Below, one piece after another: positions 8,289 to 15,564 of a stretch of DNA of 64,000 nt. The notes below the pieces were generated by a model, which saw nothing but the letters and a program-made list of their open reading frames with translations, was not told the origin of the DNA and did not search any database. Position 1 is the first letter of the stretch. Each line of letters starts with the position of its first letter. A program made the position numbers and the translations under genes. Location: NCBI RefSeq assembly GCF_003002915.1, contig NZ_PVTG01000009.1, positions 124,001-188,000 on the forward strand, written 5' to 3'. The stretch comes from Geodermatophilus tzadiensis (GTDB taxonomy: Bacteria > Actinomycetota > Actinomycetes > Mycobacteriales > Geodermatophilaceae).

Positions 8289-9192
8289 AGCCGCTGATCC
8301 GCTTGTAGAGGTCGGGCGGCGCCGCGCCGCCGGCCACCACGGCCGCCGACCACTCGTCGAGCCGGCGGGTCAGCTCCGGCAGGTCGGACCCGAGCGCGGC
8401 GAGCACCGGCTCGGTGGCGGCCTCGGTGCGCGCCTCGACGTCGTCGCGCAGCCGCCGTCCCTCGGGGGTGAGCCGCCCGTCGGCGAGCAGCCCGCGGCGC
8501 TCGAGGTCGGCGTCGGCCGCGGCCATCGCCTCCGGTGACCAGCCGCGGGTGCCGGCGTAGGCGCCGTGCTCCCAGCCGATCCAGTACTCGGTCACCAGGT
8601 TCATCTGGACGGCGCTGAGTCCGGCGGCCACGTTGGCGGCCTGGTGGGCGTCGCCGCGGAACTCGCGCAGCAGCGTCGCCGCGTGCCACAGCTGGCCGAG
8701 CGGGTCGGCCGGCCAGGGCAGGGAGAGCTGGCCGGCGAATAGCGGGCGGCCCACGACGTGCGGCGTGGCGGCGTCCACCGCGCGGCGCAGCAGCTCGACC
8801 GCGTCGCGGACGTCGGCGCCGGGCAGCAGCTCGCGCAGCGACTCCACCACGCCCTCCTCCCGGGCGGCGAGCACGGCGTCGCGGCCGGCGGTGGCGCGGG
8901 CCTGCTCGTACCAGGAGGTGAGCGCGCCGGGCTCGAAGACGCCGAAGGCGGCGACGACCACCGGCGCGGTCGGCTCGCCCATCGGTGCGGCCCGGCCCCA
9001 GACGTAGCCGGTGAGGAAGTCCAGGCCGAGGGCGGCGAGCCGGTCGTTGACCGGCCTGCCCCACCAGCTGATCGTCGCGAGCGGCTCGGCGGCGTCGCGC
9101 AGCCGGCGGCCGGGGGTGTCGGGGATCCCCGCGGCGGGGCGCTCGTCGTCGAGCGGGGTGAGGAAGACCTGCTGCGCCTGGGCGTAGTCCAC
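8287..9192 (-). CDS. SCO6745 family protein
   Basis: A 301-residue soluble, mostly helical protein that I recognise as the SCO6745/SalK-like family common in actinobacteria; no enzyme activity can be stated. Typical features are LGLDFLTGYVWGRAAPMGEP, a middle stretch rich in Trp (LPWPADPLGQLWHAATLLREFRGD), and the C-terminal half (residues about 225-290) that resembles a winged-helix MarR-like segment, ERRGLLADGRLTPEGRRLRD. There is no signal peptide or membrane segment. It converges on the rhamnose operon and is divergent from the NmrA-like gene. Confidence 0.7.
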   Translation of the reverse strand: MDYAQAQQVFLTPLDDERPAAGIPDTPGRRLRDAAEPLATISWWGRPVNDRLAALGLDFLTGYVWGRAAPMGEPTAPVVVAAFGVFEPGALTSWYEQARATAGRDAVLAAREEGVVESLRELLPGADVRDAVELLRRAVDAATPHVVGRPLFAGQLSLPWPADPLGQLWHAATLLREFRGDAHQAANVAAGLSAVQMNLVTEYWIGWEHGAYAGTRGWSPEAMAAADADLERRGLLADGRLTPEGRRLRDDVEARTEAATEPVLAALGSDLPELTRRLDEWSAAVVAGGAAPPDLYKRISG

Positions 9193-9287
9193 GCGCGCAT
9201 GGTGCTCGCGGGACGCCCCTCGGGGAAGGTCGCGCCGGGTGCCGGGGTTGTCGTTCGCGTCCGGCCCCCGACCGTCAGGAGACGCCC

Positions 9288-10154
9288 GTGCCTGCCGTGC
9301 CCCTCGCCGTCACCGGCTCGACCGGGCGGCTCGGCGGGCGCGTGGCCCGCCGGCTCGCCGACGCCGGCGTGCCCCAGCGGCTGCTGGTCCGCGATCCCGA
9401 CCGGGCACCGCGGCTGCCGGGTGCCACCGCCGTCCGGGCGCCCTACGGGGACGCCGCCGCCGTCCTGGCCGCGCTGGAGGGCACCTCGACGGTGCTCATG
9501 GTGTCGGCGTCGGAGAGCGCCGACCGGGTCGCGCAGCACCGGACGTTCGTCGACGCCGCGGTGGCCGCCGGCGTGGAGCATCTGGTCTACGTGTCCTTCC
9601 TCGGCGCCGCCCCCGACGCCACCTTCACCCTCGCCCGCGACCACGCGGCCACCGAGGAGCACGTGCGCTCCCGCGGCCTGCCGGCCACGTTCCTGCGCGA
9701 CTCGCTCTACGCCGACTTCGCGTCGGCGCTGGTGGGGGAGGACGGCGTCATCCGCGGCCCAGCAGGGGAGGGCCGGGCCGCGCTGGTGGCCCAGGACGAC
9801 ATCGCCGACGTCGCCGCGCTCGTGCTGCGCGACCCCGCGGCGCACGCCGGCCGCACCTACGACCTCACCGGTCCGGAGGCGCTCACCCTGGCGGAGGTCG
9901 CCGCGGTGCTGACCGCCGTCACCGGGCGGGCCGTGCGCTACGAGCCCGAGACCGTCGAGGAGGCGTACGCGTCCCGCGCGCCCTACGGGGCGCCGGGCTG
10001 GCAGGTCGACGCGTGGGTGTCCACCTACACCGCGATCGCGGCGGGCGAGCTGGCCGCCGTCAGCCCCGCCGTCCCCGACCTGCTGGGGCGGCCGGCGCGG
10101 ACCCTGGAGCAGGTGCTGCGCGCTCGGGTGACTCGGGACCCCGTCGGCGGGTAG
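9288..10154 (+). CDS. NAD(P)H-binding NmrA-like SDR family oxidoreductase
   Basis: A 288-residue atypical short-chain dehydrogenase with the N-terminal nucleotide motif VTGSTGRLGGRVARRL and the NmrA/QOR2-like segments VYVSFLGAAPDATF and FLRDSLYADF. Such proteins reduce quinones or act as redox sensors; the substrate here is unknown. The family lacks the YxxxK dyad of classical SDRs, and none is seen here. The GTG at 9288 follows AGGAGACGCCC. It ends 10 bp before the repeat-protein gene and may be cotranscribed with it. Confidence 0.8.
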   Translation: MPAVPLAVTGSTGRLGGRVARRLADAGVPQRLLVRDPDRAPRLPGATAVRAPYGDAAAVLAALEGTSTVLMVSASESADRVAQHRTFVDAAVAAGVEHLVYVSFLGAAPDATFTLARDHAATEEHVRSRGLPATFLRDSLYADFASALVGEDGVIRGPAGEGRAALVAQDDIADVAALVLRDPAAHAGRTYDLTGPEALTLAEVAAVLTAVTGRAVRYEPETVEEAYASRAPYGAPGWQVDAWVSTYTAIAAGELAAVSPAVPDLLGRPARTLEQVLRARVTRDPVGG

Positions 10155-10164
10155 GGAGCGCCCC

Positions 10165-11703
10165 GTGCGCCTGCCCGGTCCCTCGGACCTCCTCGACCTG
10201 CCCCGGACGATCGCCGACTCCGTCCGCACCCTCGGTGCGACGCTGCCGCGTGCCGAGGGGCTCATCCCGCTGGCCGACGACGTGCTGCGCCGGACCCGCG
10301 CCCTGCTCGACGGCACCGCGCCCGCGGTGACCCGGGCGGCGGCCGCGGCGCCCGAGGCCCTCGACACGGCCACCGCCGTGCTGCGCCGGCTGGCCGCCGT
10401 GCTGACCCCGGAGCGGCTCACCACGCTGGGCGCGGTGGTCGACCGGCTCGGGGCGGCGCTGGCCCCCGACCGCGTGGCGGCGGTGACGCGCGCGGTCGAC
10501 GCGGTGCGGGCGCGGGCCGACGTCGTGCCGCGCGCCCTCGACGCCCTCGACGGCCTGCTGTCCTCCGACCGGCTGCCCCGGCTGGGCGAGGCGCTCGACC
10601 GGCTGACGGCGGCCGACCTGCTGACCCGGCTGGACCGGGCGCTGGACCTGGTGGGCGACGAGCGCCTGCAGCGGGCACTGGACCTGGTGGGCGACGAGCG
10701 CCTGCAGCGGGCACTGGACCTGCTGGCCGACCCTCGCGCGGAGCGGGCGCTGGAGCTGGCCGCCGACGACCGGGTCGGGGTCGCCCTCCACCTGGCCGCC
10801 GACGAGCGGGTCGGCCGGCTGCTCGACCTGGTCGCCGACGAGCGGATCAGCCGGGCGCTGGACCTGGCCACCGACGAGCGGCTCGGGCAGGCCCTCGACG
10901 TCGTGACCGGCGACCGGGTCGACCGCACCCTGGGCATCCTCACCGGCGACCGGGTGCAGCAGGCCCTCGACCTGGCCGCCGACCAGCGGGTCCGGGCGCT
11001 GCTCGACCTCGCCGCCGACGACCGGGTGCTCCCGCTGCTCGGCCGGCTCGACGCCCTGCTGGGCGACGGCCGGGTGCCGCGCCTGGTCGAGCGCGCCGAC
11101 GGGGTGCTGCAGGACGGGCGGCTCGCGCGGATCAGCGGGCGGCTCGACCGGCTGCTGTCCGACGAGCACCTCGACCGCACCGAGGAGGTCCTCGGGGGAG
11201 GGGAGGCGGCGGCCGCCCTGGCCCTGCTCGCCCGGCTCGACCGCGTCGTGACTGACGACGCGGCCGGCGCGCTGGCCACGCTGCTCGACCGGCTGCCCGC
11301 CCTGCTGACCGAGGACCGCACCGCGGGCCTGGCCGCCCTCGCCGACCAGGTGCCCAGGCTGCTGCGCGGGCTGGAGTCCGGCCGCCTGCCCAACGCCGCC
11401 GACCTCGGGCGGGTGCCGACCGACCTGCACGCCCTGCTCGAGCTCATCGACGACCTGCACCAGGTGGTGTCGGGCCTGCCCGGGGCAGGCCGCGCACGCG
11501 ACCGCGGGGGCGACCCGCACCCGCAGGTCGAGGACCCCCGGCCCCCCGACGACGATCCTCGCCCCGACGCAGTGGCAGCGCCCGAGGCAGTGGCAGCGCC
11601 CGAGGCAGTGGCAGCGCCCGAGGCAGTGGCAGCGCCTGAGGCAGTGGCAGCGCCCGAGGCAGTGGCAGAGCCGCCCGAGGCAGCGACACCGCCCCAGGGC
11701 TGA
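10165..11703 (+). CDS. Unrecognised 512-residue helical repeat protein
   Basis: I do not recognise a family. From about residue 130 to 370 the protein is a run of roughly 12-residue units of the form Asp-Glu/Asp-Arg-Val/Leu-x-x-Ala-Leu-Asp-Leu-x-Ala (examples RALDLVGDERLQ, HLAADERVGRLL, DLATDERLGQAL), each predicting an amphipathic turn of helix. One 36-bp unit is duplicated exactly (about 10639-10710). The C-terminus (about 455-512) is acidic and Pro/Ala-rich and carries five tandem AVAAPE hexapeptides. There is no signal peptide or membrane segment; the Cys content is nil. Start GTG 10165 after GGGAGCG. A scaffold or surface-coating role is only a guess. Confidence 0.75.
   Translation: MRLPGPSDLLDLPRTIADSVRTLGATLPRAEGLIPLADDVLRRTRALLDGTAPAVTRAAAAAPEALDTATAVLRRLAAVLTPERLTTLGAVVDRLGAALAPDRVAAVTRAVDAVRARADVVPRALDALDGLLSSDRLPRLGEALDRLTAADLLTRLDRALDLVGDERLQRALDLVGDERLQRALDLLADPRAERALELAADDRVGVALHLAADERVGRLLDLVADERISRALDLATDERLGQALDVVTGDRVDRTLGILTGDRVQQALDLAADQRVRALLDLAADDRVLPLLGRLDALLGDGRVPRLVERADGVLQDGRLARISGRLDRLLSDEHLDRTEEVLGGGEAAAALALLARLDRVVTDDAAGALATLLDRLPALLTEDRTAGLAALADQVPRLLRGLESGRLPNAADLGRVPTDLHALLELIDDLHQVVSGLPGAGRARDRGGDPHPQVEDPRPPDDDPRPDAVAAPEAVAAPEAVAAPEAVAAPEAVAAPEAVAEPPEAATPPQG
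11569..11676 (+). repeat. 18-bp coding tandem repeat (AVAAPE units)
   Basis: Five near-identical copies of GCAGTGGCAGCGCCCGAG from 11569 to 11658 plus a diverged sixth, within the 3' end of the repeat-protein gene. The fourth unit has a single C-to-T change. Such perfect 18-bp units expand and contract by slippage. Confidence 0.9.
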
Positions 11704-11708
11704 CCACG

Positions 11709-11744
11709 GCGTCCTGGCTCACCACGGACGGTGGGCCAGGACGC
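11709..11744 (+). terminator. Hairpin terminator after the repeat-protein gene
   Basis: Arms GCGTCCTGGC (11709-11718) and GCCAGGACGC (11735-11744) pair perfectly; the loop holds a second CACC/GGTG stem. It sits 5 bp after the stop. No T-run. The rest of 11745-11927 holds nothing I can identify. Confidence 0.65.
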
Positions 11745-11927
11745 GGCACCATCGCCCGCCCGGTGGAGGGGGTGGTGTGGGAGCCCGTCCTCACCGACGC
11801 CGGCGCCATCCGCGGACCATGGGCGCGGCCGGTGAGGACCCGTCCTGCACCGGTGTCGTCACCTGGATGCACACCTCCACCCCTCGAAGACGTGGATCGC
11901 CGGCCTCGACGCGGCACGATGCGGGGC

Positions 11928-12689
11928 ATGCCCCTCTTCACCGGCGTCGGCGTCGCTCTGGTCACCCTCTTCCGCGAGGACGGGGCGGTGGACGCGCCGG
12001 CCACCGCCGGCCTGGCGGCGCAGCTGGTCGACCTGGGGGTGCGGTGCGTGCTCGTGGCCGGGACGACGGGGGAAGCGGCCGCCCTCACCGCCGAGGAGCG
12101 GGACGCGCTCGTCGGCGCGGTGCGGGCGGCGCTGCCGGCGGAGGTGCCCGTGCTCGCCGGCACCGGCGCAGCCACCGGACGGCAGGCGGCGGAGCTGACC
12201 GGGCGGGCCTTCGCCGTGGGCGCCGACGCGGTCCTGGCGCTCTCGCCGCCCGGCGTCCCCGACCCGCGCCCGTACTACGCGGCGGTCGCCGAGGCGGCGA
12301 CGGGGCCACTGCTGGCGTACCACTTCCCGACGGCCTCCGCGCCCGGCATCCCCGTCGACCTGCTGCCCGACCTGCCGGTGTCCGGGCTCAAGGACTCCTC
12401 GGGGGACGCCGGCCGGCTGCTGCACGAGTGCGACGTCTTCACCGGCGACCTCTACACCGGGGCGGCGTCCCTGGTCGGGGTGTGCGGGTCGATCGGGGCC
12501 GCCGGCGCGCTGGTGGCGGCCGCAAACGTCGCCCCCGAGCTGTGCGTCGCGGCGTGGGGCGGCGACGCCGACGCCCAGGTGCGGCTCGCCGCGGTCGACC
12601 GCGGCGCATCGGCCGACTTCCCGGCGGGCTACAAGCGGGCGGCCGGGGAGCGCTTCGGCACGTCGGTGGTCACCCGGGTGGGCGGCTGA
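11928..12689 (+). CDS. Compact DapA/NanA-family aldolase (2-keto-3-deoxy sugar acid aldolase?)
   Basis: A 253-residue class I aldolase of the dihydrodipicolinate synthase family. Visible are the GTTGEAA substrate loop, the Tyr of LLAYHFP and the Schiff-base Lys in SGLKDSSGD. Family members are usually about 290-310 residues; this one ends soon after the barrel and lacks most of the C-terminal helical part. The ATG at 11928 is chosen because the family N-terminus (PLFTGVGVALVTLF) starts there; an in-frame ATG lies at 11919 and the frame is open to 11763. Beside a sugar-acid dehydratase and a sugar dehydrogenase it is more likely a keto-deoxy-sugar-acid aldolase than DapA. Confidence 0.72.
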   Translation: MPLFTGVGVALVTLFREDGAVDAPATAGLAAQLVDLGVRCVLVAGTTGEAAALTAEERDALVGAVRAALPAEVPVLAGTGAATGRQAAELTGRAFAVGADAVLALSPPGVPDPRPYYAAVAEAATGPLLAYHFPTASAPGIPVDLLPDLPVSGLKDSSGDAGRLLHECDVFTGDLYTGAASLVGVCGSIGAAGALVAAANVAPELCVAAWGGDADAQVRLAAVDRGASADFPAGYKRAAGERFGTSVVTRVGG

Positions 12690-12695
12690 CCGGGC

Positions 12696-14414
12696 TCAGT
12701 GCGACTCGCGGCTCACCGCCGACCCGCTCGAGCCGACGAGGAAGTCCAGGTCCGCGCCGGTGTCGGCCTGCAGCACGTGGTCGACGTAGAGCCGCTCCCA
12801 GCCGCGCCGGGGAGCGGCGAACCCGGCGACGGTCGCCTCGCTCGGCGCGCGGGCGGCCAGCTCGTCGTCCGGGACCTCGACGTCGATCCGCCGGGCCGCG
12901 ACGTCGAGCGAGACGACGTCGCCGGTGCGCACCCGGCCCAGGGGTCCGCCGGCCGCGGCCTCCGGCGCCACGTGCAGGACGACGGTGCCGTAGGCCGTGC
13001 CGCTCATCCGGCCGTCGCAGACCCGCACCATGTCGCGCACCCCCTGCTCGAGCAGCTTGCGGGGCAGCGGCATGTTGGAGACCTCGGGCATGCCGGGATA
13101 GCCCTTCGGGCCGCAGCCGCGCAGGACGAGCACGGAGTCGGCGTCGACGTCGAGGTCGGGGTCGTCGACGCGGGCGCGGAAGTCCTCGATCGAGTCGAAG
13201 ACCACCGCCCGGCCGCGGTGCCGCAGCAGGTGCGGTGAGGCCGCGGCCGGCTTGACCACCGCCCCGTCGGGGGCGAGGTTGCCCCGGAGGACGGCGATGC
13301 CGCCGTGCTCGACCAGCGGCTCCCCGCGCGGCCGGATGACCTCCGGGTCCCAGACCCGGGCGTCGTCCAGGGCGGCGACCAGCGGCTCCCCGGTGACGGT
13401 GAGCGCGGTCGGGTCGAGCAGGTCGCGCACCTCGCGCAGCACGGCGGGCAGGCCCCCGGCGCGGTGGAGGTCCTCCATGAGGAACCGCCCGGCCGGGAGC
13501 AGGTCGACGAGCACCGGCACGCCGGAGCCGATGCGGTCGAAGTCGTCGAGCGTCAGGTCGATCCCCAGCCGGCCGGCGACGGCCAGCAGGTGGACGACGG
13601 CGTTCGTCGACCCGCCGACGGCGGCCAGCGCGACGATGGCGTTGGCGAAGGACCCCCGGGTGAGGAAGGTCGAGGGCCGGCGGTCGGCGGCGACCATCTC
13701 CACGGCCAGCCGGCCGGTGCCGTGCGCGGCCTCCAGCAGGCGGCTGTCCGCGGCGGGGGTGCCGGCGACCCCGGGCACGACGGTGCCCAGCGCCTCGGCG
13801 ACGACCGCCATGGTCGAGGCGGTGCCCATCGTGTTGCAGTGCCCGCGGCTGCGGATCATCGCCGACTCCGAGCGGGCGAACTCCTCGGCCGACAGCGTGC
13901 CGGCGCGGACCTCCTCCGACAGCCGGAAGACGTCGGTGCCGCAGCCCAGCGGCACCCCGCGGAAGGTGCCGGTCAGCATGGGGCCGCCCGGGACGACGAC
14001 GGCGGGCAGGTCGACCGAGGCGGCGGCCATGAGCAGCGACGGGATGGTCTTGTCGCACCCGCCGAGCAGCACCAGCCCGTCGACCGGGTTGGCGCGGAAC
14101 GCCTCCTCCATCTGCATCGCGGCCAGGTTGCGCCACAGCATCGCCGTCGGCCGGACCTGCGTCTCGCCCAGGCCGAACACCGGCAGCTCCAGCGGGGTGC
14201 CGCCCGCGGTGAGGACGCCGTCGCGCACGGCGGCCGCGACCTCGGTGAGGTGCCGGTTGCAGGGCACCAGGTTGGAGGCGGTGTTCGCGATGGCGATCTG
14301 CGGGCGGCCGAACGCGTCGTCCGGGATGCCGCGGCGCATCCACGCCCGGTGGATGTAGGCGTTGCGGACGTCGCCGGAGTACCACGCCGCGCTGCGCAGG
14401 GTCACGCCCGCCAT
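12696..14414 (-). CDS. IlvD/Edd family sugar-acid dehydratase
   Basis: A 572-residue Fe-S dehydratase. The cluster and metal motifs are present: LLGGCDKTIPSLLMA, SRGHCNTMGTASTM, GGSTNAVVHLLA and the C-terminal CDGRMSGTAYG. The GHCNTMGTASTM and SGTAYG forms are those of arabonate/xylonate-type dehydratases rather than IlvD itself, so the likely reaction is aldonate to 2-keto-3-deoxyaldonate. The ATG at 14414 is 21 bp from the divergent dehydrogenase start, and its stop is 6 bp from the convergent aldolase stop. The much longer open frame upstream on this strand is antisense to other genes. Confidence 0.85.
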   Translation of the reverse strand: MAGVTLRSAAWYSGDVRNAYIHRAWMRRGIPDDAFGRPQIAIANTASNLVPCNRHLTEVAAAVRDGVLTAGGTPLELPVFGLGETQVRPTAMLWRNLAAMQMEEAFRANPVDGLVLLGGCDKTIPSLLMAAASVDLPAVVVPGGPMLTGTFRGVPLGCGTDVFRLSEEVRAGTLSAEEFARSESAMIRSRGHCNTMGTASTMAVVAEALGTVVPGVAGTPAADSRLLEAAHGTGRLAVEMVAADRRPSTFLTRGSFANAIVALAAVGGSTNAVVHLLAVAGRLGIDLTLDDFDRIGSGVPVLVDLLPAGRFLMEDLHRAGGLPAVLREVRDLLDPTALTVTGEPLVAALDDARVWDPEVIRPRGEPLVEHGGIAVLRGNLAPDGAVVKPAAASPHLLRHRGRAVVFDSIEDFRARVDDPDLDVDADSVLVLRGCGPKGYPGMPEVSNMPLPRKLLEQGVRDMVRVCDGRMSGTAYGTVVLHVAPEAAAGGPLGRVRTGDVVSLDVAARRIDVEVPDDELAARAPSEATVAGFAAPRRGWERLYVDHVLQADTGADLDFLVGSSGSAVSRESH

Positions 14415-14435
14415 CCTGGCGCTGTGTCGAGGACC

Positions 14436-15455
14436 ATGCGCGCGGTCGTGCTCTCCGGGCCGGGGCGGTGCGCGGTGCAGGAGGTGCCCGCCCCCACCGC
14501 CGTCCCGGGCGAGGTGGTCGTCGACGTCGAGCGGGTCGGCGTCTGCGGCACCGACGTCGAGCTGTTCACCGGCGAGCTGTCCTACCTGGAGACGGGGCAC
14601 TCCTCGTACCCGCTGCGGCCCGGCCACGAGTGGTGCGGCCGGGTCACCGCGGTGGGCGGCGGGGTCGACCCCGCCTGGCTCGGCCGCCGCGTCACGGGGG
14701 ACACGATGCTCGGCGACCGGGTCTGCCGCCGGTGCCGGCGCGGGCAGCAGCACGTGTGCGAGGACCGGCAGGAGGTGGGCATCCGGGGCGACCGGCCCGG
14801 CGCGCTGGCCGAGCAGCTCGCCGTCCCGGTGCAGTCGCTGCACGAGCTGCCCGACTCCGTCGACCCGGTGCTCGGCGCGCTCGTCGAGCCCGGGGGCAAC
14901 GCCTGGCGGGCGGCGCAGGCGGCCGCGGTGGCCTCCGGCGACCGCGCGCTGGTGATCGGGCCCGGGACGATCGGCCTGCTGACGGCGATGTTCCTCCGGG
15001 CGCGGGGCGCCGAGGTGCACCTGCTCGGCGTCACCGCGCCCTCGCTCGACTTCGCCCGCGGTCTCGGCTTCGCCGACGCCTGGACCCGCGACACCCTCCC
15101 GGACCTGCCCGTCGACGCCGTCGTCGACGCCTCGACCGACCCCGGGTCCCCGGCGCTGGCCCTGGACCTGGTGGAGCCCGCCGGCCGCGTCGTCTGCATC
15201 GGCATCGCCGGCACGCCGAGCACCATCGACACCCGCACGCTGCTGCTCAAGGACGTCACGGCGGTCGGCGTCCTCTCGGCGTCCCCGGGGCTGGCGCCCA
15301 CGATCGAGGCCTACCGGACCGGTGCGGTCGACCCCCGGCCGCTGGTCGCCGCCACCGTCGGCCTCGCGGAGGTCGGCGCCGTGCTCGCCGGCGGGCGCCC
15401 CCGCGGCAGCGGCGCCGGACCCAAGGTCCACGTCGACCCGCGGCTCGGCGCCTGA
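14436..15455 (+). CDS. Zinc-dependent MDR sugar/polyol dehydrogenase
   Basis: A 339-residue medium-chain dehydrogenase of the sorbitol/threonine/glucose dehydrogenase type. The catalytic zinc ligands appear in VGVCGTDVE and RPGHEWCGRV, and a Rossmann stretch in RALVIGPGTIGLLTAMFLRA. The structural zinc loop reads VCRRCRRGQQHVC, so only three of the usual four Cys are seen, the first being Asp. It could oxidise an aldose to the lactone feeding the divergent dehydratase. The ATG at 14436 has GAGGA unusually close in front. Confidence 0.8.
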   Translation: MRAVVLSGPGRCAVQEVPAPTAVPGEVVVDVERVGVCGTDVELFTGELSYLETGHSSYPLRPGHEWCGRVTAVGGGVDPAWLGRRVTGDTMLGDRVCRRCRRGQQHVCEDRQEVGIRGDRPGALAEQLAVPVQSLHELPDSVDPVLGALVEPGGNAWRAAQAAAVASGDRALVIGPGTIGLLTAMFLRARGAEVHLLGVTAPSLDFARGLGFADAWTRDTLPDLPVDAVVDASTDPGSPALALDLVEPAGRVVCIGIAGTPSTIDTRTLLLKDVTAVGVLSASPGLAPTIEAYRTGAVDPRPLVAATVGLAEVGAVLAGGRPRGSGAGPKVHVDPRLGA

Positions 15456-15564
15456 GCGGGACGGCGTCGTCCGGGAGGTCCGCGCGCTGCCCGGCAGGAG
15501 GCACGGCTCCTCCTCGTGGTGGGCTCGTTCCGTACGCGCACGCCGACGACACCCGGGAGCTCCC

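Noticed and set aside
8601..11447. A 948-residue minus-strand Ser/Arg-rich frame opposite the repeat protein
   Set aside because: It is the shadow of the plus-strand 12-residue repeat and of the SCO6745-like gene in another frame; the Ser/Arg pattern mirrors those codons.
11569..11676. 18-bp repeats considered as iterons or a replication origin
   Set aside because: They are in frame with a coding sequence, match AVAAPE units and no replication gene is nearby.
11870..11900. Resemblance of CCACCCCTCGA...GTGGATCG to the region at 18071-18105
   Set aside because: Only two short matches with different spacing; this is compatible with chance in GC-rich DNA.
11763..11927. N-terminal extension of the DapA-type aldolase
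   Set aside because: The 55 extra residues are Arg/Pro-rich and have no counterpart in the family, whose N-terminus begins at the ATG at 11928.
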